The notes under the pieces: generated by a model | Told to the model about the DNA's origin: nothing | The model's database searches: none | The model's input: only the letters and a program-made list of their open reading frames with translations | In this document: positions 22,827 through 30,286 of the stretch, one piece after another | Numbering within the stretch: position 1 is the stretch's first letter | Layout of the letters: each line of letters opens with the position of its first letter | Made by a program: the position numbers and the translations under genes | Source of the DNA: DATKCA01 sp035544675 | GTDB taxonomy: Bacteria; Acidobacteriota; Thermoanaerobaculia; Gp7-AA8 | Length of the DNA stretch: 56,345 bases | Reading direction: 5' to 3' | NCBI GenBank assembly: GCA_035544675.1 | Contig: DATKCA010000258.1 | Coordinates: 1 to 56,345 of the forward strand

Positions 22827-25691
22827 ATGAGAAAGCTCGCGCTTTTCCTAGCACTGCAAATTCTCGCCCTTCCCGTCCTCGCGGCGGAGGAGCCGGCGAA
22901 GGAGTGTTCCCTCTGCGTCGGCGCCGTCGTGGCGGCGGGAACGCCCCTGACCGCGGTGGTGCCGGTGCTGATTCCGGTGGGATACGACGACCTGGCCGCG
23001 ACAGCGGCGGTGCTGGGGCACCTGACGGCGGACCAGCGGCGCAGGACCGTTCTGGTCGTGGACCTGGCCCTGGTCGGCACCGACGCGCTGAGCGAAGCCG
23101 AGGAGAAGGCGAAGAACCTCGTGGAGTGGGGGCGGCTGCACGGGCCGTTCGAGACGCTGGCGCTGACGGTGGGGCATCCTGACCCGGCGGTCGTCGCTTA
23201 TGCGATCAGGCGCGTGGCGGTCTCGGCCCAGGGTCTGAACGTGTCCAGCCGCATCGCCATGGCCGGGATGACGCGCGAGGCGATGGACCAGCTCTTCGAG
23301 AACGGCGCGCAGGGGTACTTCGACGCGGTCATCGTGGACGGATCCGAAGTGGCCGCCACCGCGGCGTGGCTGGCCGAGCGGGATCCTTCGAAGAAGATCC
23401 TGGCGACGGTGGAGCCGCAGTCGCCGAATCCGATGTACGACCTCGGCAAAGCGCTGTCGGAAGGCGCTTCCCGCGCCTACCTGGCCACGCCGGCCGACCC
23501 AGCCGCGCTGGCCAGCCTCAACACCGCCCTCATCGGCGACTTCGCGTTCGACTCGACCGCGCGTACCGCGGTGCTCGACGCGAAAGGCAATCCGACGACA
23601 ACGCCCGTGCTGACGTTCATCCGCGGGGAGGACCTGCGGGCGCTCGTCGTTCCCCGCGGCGACTCCTCCACCACGACGATCGTGGCCGTTCCCGGCTCCG
23701 ACTTCGAGCGCCCGCGCCGCATCGATGCCGGCGGAGAGCGCGCCATCACCGACAGCGGACGCCGCGGCGAGCGCCTTCTGGCCGGACTCCCGCCGTCCAC
23801 GCAACCGTTCGCGGTCCTCGTGGACCGTGCCAGGCAGACCGCCACGAACGTGACGCGCGAGGCCATCGACGTCGCCACGCAGCGCGGCATCACCGTCGAG
23901 GAGATCATCCGCAACCATCAGTCGTACGACGCGTTCCAGGAGTCGATCCAGCCGCGTTACACCGCCACGAACACGACCAAGCTCCGCTTCGCCATCTCCG
24001 GCGGAGCCGATGCCGTCGAGGCCACCATCGCCGGCGAGTACTTCTCCGATCCGGACGGCCGCGCCGACTGGGTGTGGCGCGACTTCTTCATCAACGGCGT
24101 GAAGTGGAAGTACGGGCGCATCCCCGAGCTGCCCCTCATCCAGCCCGAGAAAGTCACGCAGCTTCCCCTGGACATCCATCTGAGCAACGAATACCGCTAC
24201 CAGCTCGTCCGCCAGACCGACCTGGGCGGATACCGCGTCTACGAGGTGCGATTCGAGCCGCCGCCGAACGCGCCGGAGTCGCTGCCGCTGTACCGCGGAA
24301 CGGTGTGGATCGACTCGCGGACATGGGCGCGCATCCGCATCTCGATGATTCAGCTCAACCTGGTGGGCGAGATCCTCTCGAACGAGGAGCGCGTCGACTT
24401 CCAGCCGTTCTCCCGCGAGACCGACCAGCCCATCACGCCCGCCGGCGTGGCGGCGCTCGACCCGCGCCAGATCATCTGGCTGCCGGTGGAAGTCTCCGCG
24501 CAGCAGGTCATCTCCGCGGCCGGGCGCGCCAACGCCATCGAGAGGGCCACGACCTTCACCGGCATCCGCCTCAACCCGGACGACTTCGACACCCGGCTGC
24601 AGCAGGTCAACGCCTCCGAGTCGCTCATGGTGCGCGAGACGGACGCGGGGCTCCGCTATCTCGAGAAGCGAGGGGACGGAGAGCGCGTCGTCAAGGAAGG
24701 CTTCGACACGTCGCAGTTCTTCATGGTGGGCGGCATCCACCACGACGCCGGCCTCGAGTTCCCCGTCGTCCCCCTGGGCGGCATCGACTACTTCAACTTC
24801 GATCTTTTCGGCAAAGGCATTCAGACCAACATCTTCTTCGCCGGCGTGATCCTGGCCGTCAACGCCACGCACCCGAACGTCGGAAACACGCGCACGAATG
24901 TCGGCGCAGACTTCTTCGGCATCGCCATTCCGTTCGAGAACACGATGTATCGCGACGGCGAGGCGAGGAAGGACGAAGGGGTGAAGGTACGCCCGCTCGT
25001 GCTGACGATGCGCGCCGGACATCCGGTCTTCAACTTCGGCAAGGTCGACCTCTCGTTCACGGCGGCCCATCTCACGTATCAGAAGGGCGCGGAGACGGCT
25101 GACGGCTTCCAGGTGCCCAAGGATACGTTCCTCTTCGGACCCTCCCTCTCGACGACGTACGCTCGCCGCGGCTACAGCCTGACGGCGTTCTACGACTACA
25201 CCACGCGCAGCACGTGGGAGCCGTGGGGTAACCTCGCCGAGTTCGACGAAGACCAGAAGACGTTCACCAAGTTCGGGTTCTCCATTGCCAAGAGCTTCTT
25301 CCTGCCGAAGTTCCAGCGCATCAGCGTCGACTTCGACTATCTCCATGGCCAGAACCTGGACCGCTTCTCGAAGTACGAGCTGGGATTCTTCGGCGCGCAG
25401 CGCATCCACGGGATCCAGTCCGGAACCGTTCGCGCCGAGCGGGCCATGATCGCCCACCTGTCCTACGGGTTCGTCTTCTCCCAGCAGTTCCGCATCGAGG
25501 CGTTCTACGACCACGGCCTCATCGACGATGAGCTGTCCGGCCTGTCCGGCGAGCCGTTCCAGGGATTGGGGATCGCCGGACAGACTGTCGGCCCGTACGG
25601 AACGCTGCTGCGCCTCGACATCGGCAAGACCGTCGGCCGCAATGCCCAGGACGGGTTCGTGGCGAACGTGGTGGTGCTGAAGCTGTTCTAG
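22827..25691 (+). CDS. large exported protein with a C-terminal outer-membrane-barrel-like region, novel architecture
   Basis: Encodes 954 residues from ATG 22827 (MRKLALFLALQILALPVLAAEE, signal peptide 1-20). I do not recognise the whole. Residues about 25-330 form an alpha/beta module with a CSLC pair. Residues about 385-610 have the LYRGTVWIDSRTWARIRI pattern of LolA/outer-membrane lipoprotein-sorting-like folds. Residues about 630-954 are alternating strands rich in aromatic residues that end GPYGTLLRLDIGKTVG...VVVLKLF, with a terminal Phe, as in outer-membrane barrels of the Omp85/surface-antigen type. It may therefore link periplasmic lipid or lipoprotein handling to the outer membrane; that is inference. 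It is divergent from the lipid kinase gene. A palindromic repeat and a bidirectional terminator follow. Confidence 0.8.
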   Translation: MRKLALFLALQILALPVLAAEEPAKECSLCVGAVVAAGTPLTAVVPVLIPVGYDDLAATAAVLGHLTADQRRRTVLVVDLALVGTDALSEAEEKAKNLVEWGRLHGPFETLALTVGHPDPAVVAYAIRRVAVSAQGLNVSSRIAMAGMTREAMDQLFENGAQGYFDAVIVDGSEVAATAAWLAERDPSKKILATVEPQSPNPMYDLGKALSEGASRAYLATPADPAALASLNTALIGDFAFDSTARTAVLDAKGNPTTTPVLTFIRGEDLRALVVPRGDSSTTTIVAVPGSDFERPRRIDAGGERAITDSGRRGERLLAGLPPSTQPFAVLVDRARQTATNVTREAIDVATQRGITVEEIIRNHQSYDAFQESIQPRYTATNTTKLRFAISGGADAVEATIAGEYFSDPDGRADWVWRDFFINGVKWKYGRIPELPLIQPEKVTQLPLDIHLSNEYRYQLVRQTDLGGYRVYEVRFEPPPNAPESLPLYRGTVWIDSRTWARIRISMIQLNLVGEILSNEERVDFQPFSRETDQPITPAGVAALDPRQIIWLPVEVSAQQVISAAGRANAIERATTFTGIRLNPDDFDTRLQQVNASESLMVRETDAGLRYLEKRGDGERVVKEGFDTSQFFMVGGIHHDAGLEFPVVPLGGIDYFNFDLFGKGIQTNIFFAGVILAVNATHPNVGNTRTNVGADFFGIAIPFENTMYRDGEARKDEGVKVRPLVLTMRAGHPVFNFGKVDLSFTAAHLTYQKGAETADGFQVPKDTFLFGPSLSTTYARRGYSLTAFYDYTTRSTWEPWGNLAEFDEDQKTFTKFGFSIAKSFFLPKFQRISVDFDYLHGQNLDRFSKYELGFFGAQRIHGIQSGTVRAERAMIAHLSYGFVFSQQFRIEAFYDHGLIDDELSGLSGEPFQGLGIAGQTVGPYGTLLRLDIGKTVGRNAQDGFVANVVVLKLF

Positions 25692-25746
25692 TCATTCCGC
25701 TGCGTGCCGCCCGACCACCCGGATCCCTCGCTACGCTCGGGATGCC
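25692..25746. repeat. TCATTCCG...CTCGGGATG dispersed inverted repeat
   Basis: Begins directly after the stop codon with TCATTCCGCTGCG and ends with GGATCCCTCGCTACGCTCGG and GATG. It is a degenerate copy of the element at 48009-48100. Confidence 0.7.
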
Positions 25747-25750
25747 AAAG

Positions 25751-25777
25751 AAAAACCCGGCCGCCGGCCGGGTTTTT
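25751..25777. terminator. bidirectional intrinsic terminator between convergent genes
   Basis: The stem CCCGGCC/GGCCGGG (25756-25762 and 25766-25772) is flanked by AAAAA on the left and TTTTT on the right, so it works for transcripts from either strand. It serves the 954-residue protein gene and the Ig-like gene. Confidence 0.9.
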
Positions 25778-25801
25778 CGATGAAGCGAAATCGGCTTTCT
25801 G

Positions 25802-27418
25802 CTACGGCGCGGGGTCCGGATTGAACACGTAGAAGTCGACCGAGCCGATCTCCGATCGCTGGCCGGCGCCGTCAACCACGCGGGCGGTCACGCGATGACG
25901 CGCATTGCTGAGGCGCGTGGTGTCCATGGTGAAGCGCCATCCGGAGTTGCCGGACGTGAGGAACTGCGGCCACTGCTCGCGGACGTCGGGGCGCGGGAAC
26001 CCGTACTGCGCCTGACCCACGTAGTTGCCGTCCACGATGATCTCCACCGCGGCCACGCCGGCGAAGTCCAGTGCCCACCCCTGGAAGACGACATCGCCGG
26101 TCAGGTAATCAAAGGCCGTCGGCACGTCGATGTAGCCGACGCCGGGAAGATCCTGCGTGCTTTCCGCGCACTTGAAGAAGACCGGAACTCCCTGCGGGCC
26201 GGGGATGTCTGCGAAGGTCTGCTGCAGATCGCCGACGCGGACCTTGAGCGTGTGACTTCCTTCGCGGAAAAGGTTGTTGGCGATCATGAAGCCGACGTCG
26301 AGCGTGAAGAGGAATCCGGCGCGCGGCGCGTCGGGATAGTTCGGGTAGTAGCGCTGCACGTCGAAGCGGGGCAGGCCGTAGCAGTTGGCGAACGCGCCGA
26401 ACGGAATCGAGCAGTCGTCAGTGGACAGCCAGCGCGCCCCGTCGACCAGCAACTCCACGTAAGCAACGCGCCCGGTGTTCACGCGGGTTCCCAGGTCCAG
26501 GGCCCAGCCGCGGACGGGGGTGATGTGGACGGCGGAGCGAATCGGGGGCGACACCGGCAGTGTTGGCGTGCCGCAGTCGGTGCCGTAGAGGACTGCGTCG
26601 CGGAGCGGCTCATCGAGGCGCCCGAACGGCTTGAGGTTCTGTTCGCTGTTGAGGATCTGGACCGTGCGCCGGCCGATCAGACGCGTCGATCCCAGCCGGT
26701 CCGTCGCCGTCACGGTAAGGGTGTGCATGCCATCCTGGACACGCGTGGTGTCGATGTTGGCGATGAAGCCGCTGAACAGTCCGGCCGGGAAATCGGCGAA
26801 CACCGCCCCCACGTCCGGCCGCGCGTCGCCGTACATCGCCGACTGCAGGTTGCCGCCGTCGATCTGCACGTCGACACGCGACACGCCGTCGGCATCCAAC
26901 GCCCAGCCCACGACCGGGAACGAGCCGCTGGCGTTGTACACGCCGGCCAGATCAGGCTGATCCACCGATCCGAACGGAGGCTGGTTGATGGAGTTGTCGA
27001 TGTTGATCGTCCGCCGTCCCACCTCCACCGGCTCGCGCGACGGGTCCTGGAAGAAAACCTTCACATAGACCGTGTGCGGACCGTTGGTGAACCGGTTGGC
27101 GAGGAATCCGACCTGGAATCCGGGATTCGTATTGTGCAGCCCCGGATAGTTCGGATAGGCCTCGACCACGTCGATGCGCGGCAGTCCCATGATGGCTCGG
27201 TACTGGAACTGATCATCGACGAACAGCTCGATGCGATTGATGGTGCCGGTCGGATCGAATGCCCAACCATTGACCAGCACGACGCCCGAGTGCGGAACAT
27301 TGGAATCAGGACGATCCAGACTTCCGATGAACCCGGTGCCCGACTGCGCAAGCAGCGCAGGGGCCGTCAGCGTCACTAGTAAGGAGAGAACCAGGCCGCG
27401 GGTAACCCATCTCCACAT
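25802..27418 (-). CDS. secreted protein of four Ig-like repeats
   Basis: Encodes 538 residues with a signal peptide (LVLSLLVTLTAPALLAQ, 9-25). Four repeats of about 100-140 residues follow, at roughly 30-143, 150-252, 258-400 and 425-533. Each has the pattern G-LD-P...V-GWA-D..G-V--VE--VDG....YG-PRPDV...YPN-....GF....DT.....G-HTL-V.. and a closing -RR--- strand. The pattern fits bacterial Ig-like (Big-type) beta sandwiches, but I cannot name an exact family. Cysteines occur only in repeat 3 and the linker that follows. There is no C-terminal sorting motif or anchor, so it is probably extracellular or a surface structural protein. A GGAGGA ribosome site precedes the ATG. Confidence 0.85.
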   Translation of the reverse strand: MWRWVTRGLVLSLLVTLTAPALLAQSGTGFIGSLDRPDSNVPHSGVVLVNGWAFDPTGTINRIELFVDDQFQYRAIMGLPRIDVVEAYPNYPGLHNTNPGFQVGFLANRFTNGPHTVYVKVFFQDPSREPVEVGRRTINIDNSINQPPFGSVDQPDLAGVYNASGSFPVVGWALDADGVSRVDVQIDGGNLQSAMYGDARPDVGAVFADFPAGLFSGFIANIDTTRVQDGMHTLTVTATDRLGSTRLIGRRTVQILNSEQNLKPFGRLDEPLRDAVLYGTDCGTPTLPVSPPIRSAVHITPVRGWALDLGTRVNTGRVAYVELLVDGARWLSTDDCSIPFGAFANCYGLPRFDVQRYYPNYPDAPRAGFLFTLDVGFMIANNLFREGSHTLKVRVGDLQQTFADIPGPQGVPVFFKCAESTQDLPGVGYIDVPTAFDYLTGDVVFQGWALDFAGVAAVEIIVDGNYVGQAQYGFPRPDVREQWPQFLTSGNSGWRFTMDTTRLSNARHRVTARVVDGAGQRSEIGSVDFYVFNPDPAP

Positions 27419-27554
27419 ATCCCCACTCCTCCAACCCGAAGATGACCTTGGTACTTAAGTGATACGGCTCGTCAGCCGACGATACTCCGCTGAGCGCGAA
27501 AAATCAAATAATCGGCAGGTCGCAAACGCCGAACCACGTGCTTTTGCTGAAGTT

Positions 27555-27560
27555 TATACT
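27555..27560 (+). promoter_or_regulatory. -10 box (TATACT) eight bases before a GTG start
   Basis: TATACT matches consensus at five of six positions and is followed by eight bases and GTG 27569. A leaderless message is predicted. No clear -35 box is seen. Confidence 0.5.
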
Positions 27561-27568
27561 AGCCGGCC

Positions 27569-28525
27569 GTGACCGCCCAAACCCTCCCCGTCGAAGTCGG
27601 CCACATCCGTAGCGCGGCCGGCCGCATCCGCCCCTACATCCATAGAACGCCCCTTCTGACGACCCGGTCCCTTTCCGAACGTGCCGGGGTCGAGGTACGC
27701 CTCAAGTGCGAGAACCTCCAGCGTGCCGGCTCGTTCAAGGTCCGCGGCGCGATGAACGCGCTCCTGCAGATTCCGGAGGCCGACCGCCCGCGCGGCGTCG
27801 TCGCCTTCTCCTCCGGCAACCACGCTCAGGGCGTGGCCCTGGCCGCCCGGCTCCTCGGCATCCCCGCCACGATCGTGATGCCGGAGAACTCAGTCCGCTC
27901 GAAAGTCGAAGCCACGATGGCCTACGGAGCCGAAGTCGTGCAGGCCGGGGTGACCGCGGCGACACGCGACACGGTGGCTCGCGAGATCGCGGCCAGGAGC
28001 GGCGCGACGGTCGTGCCCCCCTTCGACGATGAGCGCATCATCGCCGGCGCCGGAACCGTGGGGTTGGAGATCGTCGAGGAGTGGCCGGAGGTCGCCTCCA
28101 TCCTGGTCCCGCTGGGAGGAGGGGGACTGCTGTCAGGAGTCTCGCTGGCCGCGACGTCCCTGAGGAGCAGTGTGGAGGTGTACGGAGTGGAGCCGGCCGC
28201 CGGCAACGACGGGGAGCAGTCGTTCCGCAGCGGGCGCATCGTGACGATCGATCCGCCGGACACCATCGCCGACGGCGCGCGCACGCTCGCCATCGGGCAG
28301 CGCAACTTCGAGATCATCCGGGACCGCGTCCGCGACGTCGTCAGCGTCGACGACGCCGCGCTTCTGGACACGGTCAAGCTGGCCATGTACCGCACCAAGC
28401 TCGTGATCGAGCCGACGGGCGCGCTCGGACTGGCCGCGCTGTTTGCGGGAAAGGTCAAGCCGCGCGGGCCGGTAGCGGTGGTGATCTCGGGTGGGAATCT
28501 CGATTTCAGTCTGCTCTGCAGATGA
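27569..28525 (+). CDS. threonine/serine dehydratase, PLP-dependent (IlvA/TdcB-like, no regulatory domain)
   Basis: A fold-type II PLP enzyme of 318 residues that deaminates L-threonine to 2-oxobutanoate, or serine to pyruvate. LKCENLQRAGSFKVRGA at about 48-64 holds the Schiff-base lysine. SSGNHAQGVA contacts the PLP ring and substrate, and GGGGLLSG binds the phosphate. VISGGN near the C-terminus is typical. There is no C-terminal ACT domain, which matches the catabolic TdcB type or serine racemase-like enzymes rather than long biosynthetic IlvA. The GTG start follows a TATACT box by eight bases with no ribosome site. It overlaps rarA by four bases (ATGA), an unexpected pairing with no functional link known to me. 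Confidence 0.92.
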   Translation: MTAQTLPVEVGHIRSAAGRIRPYIHRTPLLTTRSLSERAGVEVRLKCENLQRAGSFKVRGAMNALLQIPEADRPRGVVAFSSGNHAQGVALAARLLGIPATIVMPENSVRSKVEATMAYGAEVVQAGVTAATRDTVAREIAARSGATVVPPFDDERIIAGAGTVGLEIVEEWPEVASILVPLGGGGLLSGVSLAATSLRSSVEVYGVEPAAGNDGEQSFRSGRIVTIDPPDTIADGARTLAIGQRNFEIIRDRVRDVVSVDDAALLDTVKLAMYRTKLVIEPTGALGLAALFAGKVKPRGPVAVVISGGNLDFSLLCR

Positions 28526-29850
28526 CCGGCTCACTGTTCGGCGACGCCCCCCTTCCCAAACCCGACAAGATGCGCGCCGATGCTCCTCTTCCCGAGAAGC
28601 TCCGCCCGCAGACGATCGACGAGATCGTCGGCCTCGAGGATCTGCTCGGGCCGGGACGTTTCCTCCGCAACGCCATCGAGAGCGACCGGATCCCGTCGAT
28701 GATCTTCTGGGGGCCGCCGGGCTCGGGGAAAACGACCCTGGCGCGGATCATCGCCGGAACGACGAAGGCGCGCTTCGTCACATTCTCGGCCACGAGCAGC
28801 TCCATCAAGGACATCAAGGCGCTGATGGAAGAGGCGCGCAAGGCCCGGCACACCCGGGCCGCGAAGACGATCGTCTTCATCGACGAGATCCATCGCTTCA
28901 ACAAGGCGCAGCAGGACGCGTTTCTGCCGTATGTCGAGTCGGGTGACATCATCCTCATCGGCGCGACGACCGAGAACCCCTCCTTCGAAGTGAACTCGGC
29001 CCTGCTCTCGCGCAGCAAAGTCGTCGTCATCCCGGCGCTGGAGCGCGCGCAGATCCTGACGATCCTCGATCGCGCCATCGCCGATCCCGCCGTGACACGC
29101 TTCGCGATCGCCCTCACGCCGGACGCGCTCGACTTCATCGCGGCCACCTCGGGAGGCGATGCGCGCCAGGCGCTCAACAGCCTGCAGCTCGTCATCGAGA
29201 CGGCCGGGCCGGAAGACAGCCCGATCGGCCGCGAGAAGGTGACCACCATCCTTCAGCGCCGCTCGCTGATCTACGACAAGGCGGGCGACGAGCACTACAA
29301 CATCATCTCCGCGCTTCACAAGTCGATTCGAAACGGCGACGCGGATGCCGCGGTGTACTGGCTCGTGCGCATGCTGGAAGGTGGGGAGGACCCGATGTAC
29401 CTCGCGCGCCGTCTGGTGCGCGCCGCCTCGGAGGACATCGGCAACGCCGATCCTGCGGCCCTCACGCTGGCGGTCTCGGTGAAGGACGCCGTGCACTTCA
29501 TCGGGATGCCCGAAGGTGGGGTGGCCCTCGCCCAGCTCGTGGCGTATCTGGCGGCGGCCCCGAAGTCCAACGCCGCGTACATCGGTTACGGCGAAGCCAT
29601 CCGCGAAGTGAGGCAGGGCGACAATCCGCCGGTGCCGCTTCACATCCGCAACGCTCCCACCGGCCTCATGAAGGACCTCGGCTACGGCAGCGGCTACAAG
29701 TACGCGCACGACTACGAAGAACAGACCACGGCCATGGAGTGCCTGCCGGAGGCGCTGGCCGGAAGGCGCTTCTACGTGCCGAAGGACGTCGGGGCGGAGG
29801 CCGCGATTCGGGAGAGGCTGGAGCGGATGCGCAAGGCCCGGAAGGACTAG
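28522..29850 (+). CDS. rarA: replication-associated recombination protein A (RarA/MgsA)
   Basis: AAA+ ATPase of 442 residues related to clamp loaders and Holliday-junction helicases. It acts at stalled replication forks. Walker A is GPPGSGKTT at about 71-79 and Walker B is FIDEIHRFNKAQQD at about 118-131. Sensor 1 is GATTENP and the arginine finger region is LLSRSK. The C-terminal tetramerisation domain has DGDADAAVYWLVRMLEGGEDPMYLARRL-type sequence and KYAHDYEEQ. Length is normal. The start ATG overlaps the dehydratase stop. Its stop codon TAG is the first part of a GGCCTCG heptamer repeat. Confidence 0.95.
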   Translation: MTGSLFGDAPLPKPDKMRADAPLPEKLRPQTIDEIVGLEDLLGPGRFLRNAIESDRIPSMIFWGPPGSGKTTLARIIAGTTKARFVTFSATSSSIKDIKALMEEARKARHTRAAKTIVFIDEIHRFNKAQQDAFLPYVESGDIILIGATTENPSFEVNSALLSRSKVVVIPALERAQILTILDRAIADPAVTRFAIALTPDALDFIAATSGGDARQALNSLQLVIETAGPEDSPIGREKVTTILQRRSLIYDKAGDEHYNIISALHKSIRNGDADAAVYWLVRMLEGGEDPMYLARRLVRAASEDIGNADPAALTLAVSVKDAVHFIGMPEGGVALAQLVAYLAAAPKSNAAYIGYGEAIREVRQGDNPPVPLHIRNAPTGLMKDLGYGSGYKYAHDYEEQTTAMECLPEALAGRRFYVPKDVGAEAAIRERLERMRKARKD

Positions 29851-29877
29851 GCCTCGGGCCTCGAGCCTCGGGCCTAG
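29847..29877. repeat. GGCCTCG heptamer repeat carrying both flanking stop codons
   Basis: Four seven-base units (GGCCTCG, GGCCTCG, AGCCTCG, GGCCTAG) bounded by CTAG at both ends. The left TAG (29848-29850) is the rarA stop, and the right CTA (29874-29876) is the thioesterase stop on the minus strand. Confidence 0.85.
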
Positions 29878-30284
29878 TTCCTGTTGTACGCGTTTCCCCT
29901 TCTCTGAATGGGCGCCGGCTTCCGATCCTCCCCCACATTCACGTAGACGACCTGCGCCTCGGTGACGAGGACCTTGGCGGACGGGTCGCCGCCGCGGATC
30001 GCCTCGACCCGGACGCGCGTGGTGATGGACGTGTTGCCGATGCGCACGGTCTCGGTCCAGAAGCTGACCAGGTCACCCACGAACACCGGCTCGTGGAAGA
30101 CGACCTTGTCGACGGACACGGTGACCATGAACTTCAGCCCCTGGCGGCGCGCTTCGATCGCGCCGGCCTGGTCGATGTAGGACATGATCACGCCGCCGAA
30201 GATCGTGCCGTGCGCATTCGTGTCGCGCGGCATCATCAGCACGCGGATGGCGGGCTCGGACCACTTGGCGTCGAGGTCGGACAC
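29874..30284 (-). CDS. acyl-CoA thioesterase, hot-dog fold (YciA/BACH-like)
   Basis: A 136-residue cytoplasmic thioesterase that hydrolyses acyl-CoA. The family pattern is MMPRDTNAHGTIFGGVIMSYIDQAGAI (Asn/His and the helix GG), followed by VDKVVFHEPVFVGDLVSF and VYVNVGED. The start GTG at 30282-30284 is two bases after the stop of the upstream PPIase gene, with GCAGG before it. The frame is open much further upstream, but only as a shadow of that gene. It forms a two-gene unit with the foldase. Family members typically act on medium- to long-chain acyl-CoAs; substrate range here is unknown. Its stop lies in the heptamer repeat. Confidence 0.9.
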   Translation of the reverse strand: MSDLDAKWSEPAIRVLMMPRDTNAHGTIFGGVIMSYIDQAGAIEARRQGLKFMVTVSVDKVVFHEPVFVGDLVSFWTETVRIGNTSITTRVRVEAIRGGDPSAKVLVTEAQVVYVNVGEDRKPAPIQRRGNAYNRN

Positions 30285-30286
30285 TT

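Noticed and set aside
22848..25514. Long open frame (888 codons) on the minus strand
   Set aside because: It is a high-GC shadow of the 954-residue exported protein; its composition is Arg/Val/Glu-rich without domains.
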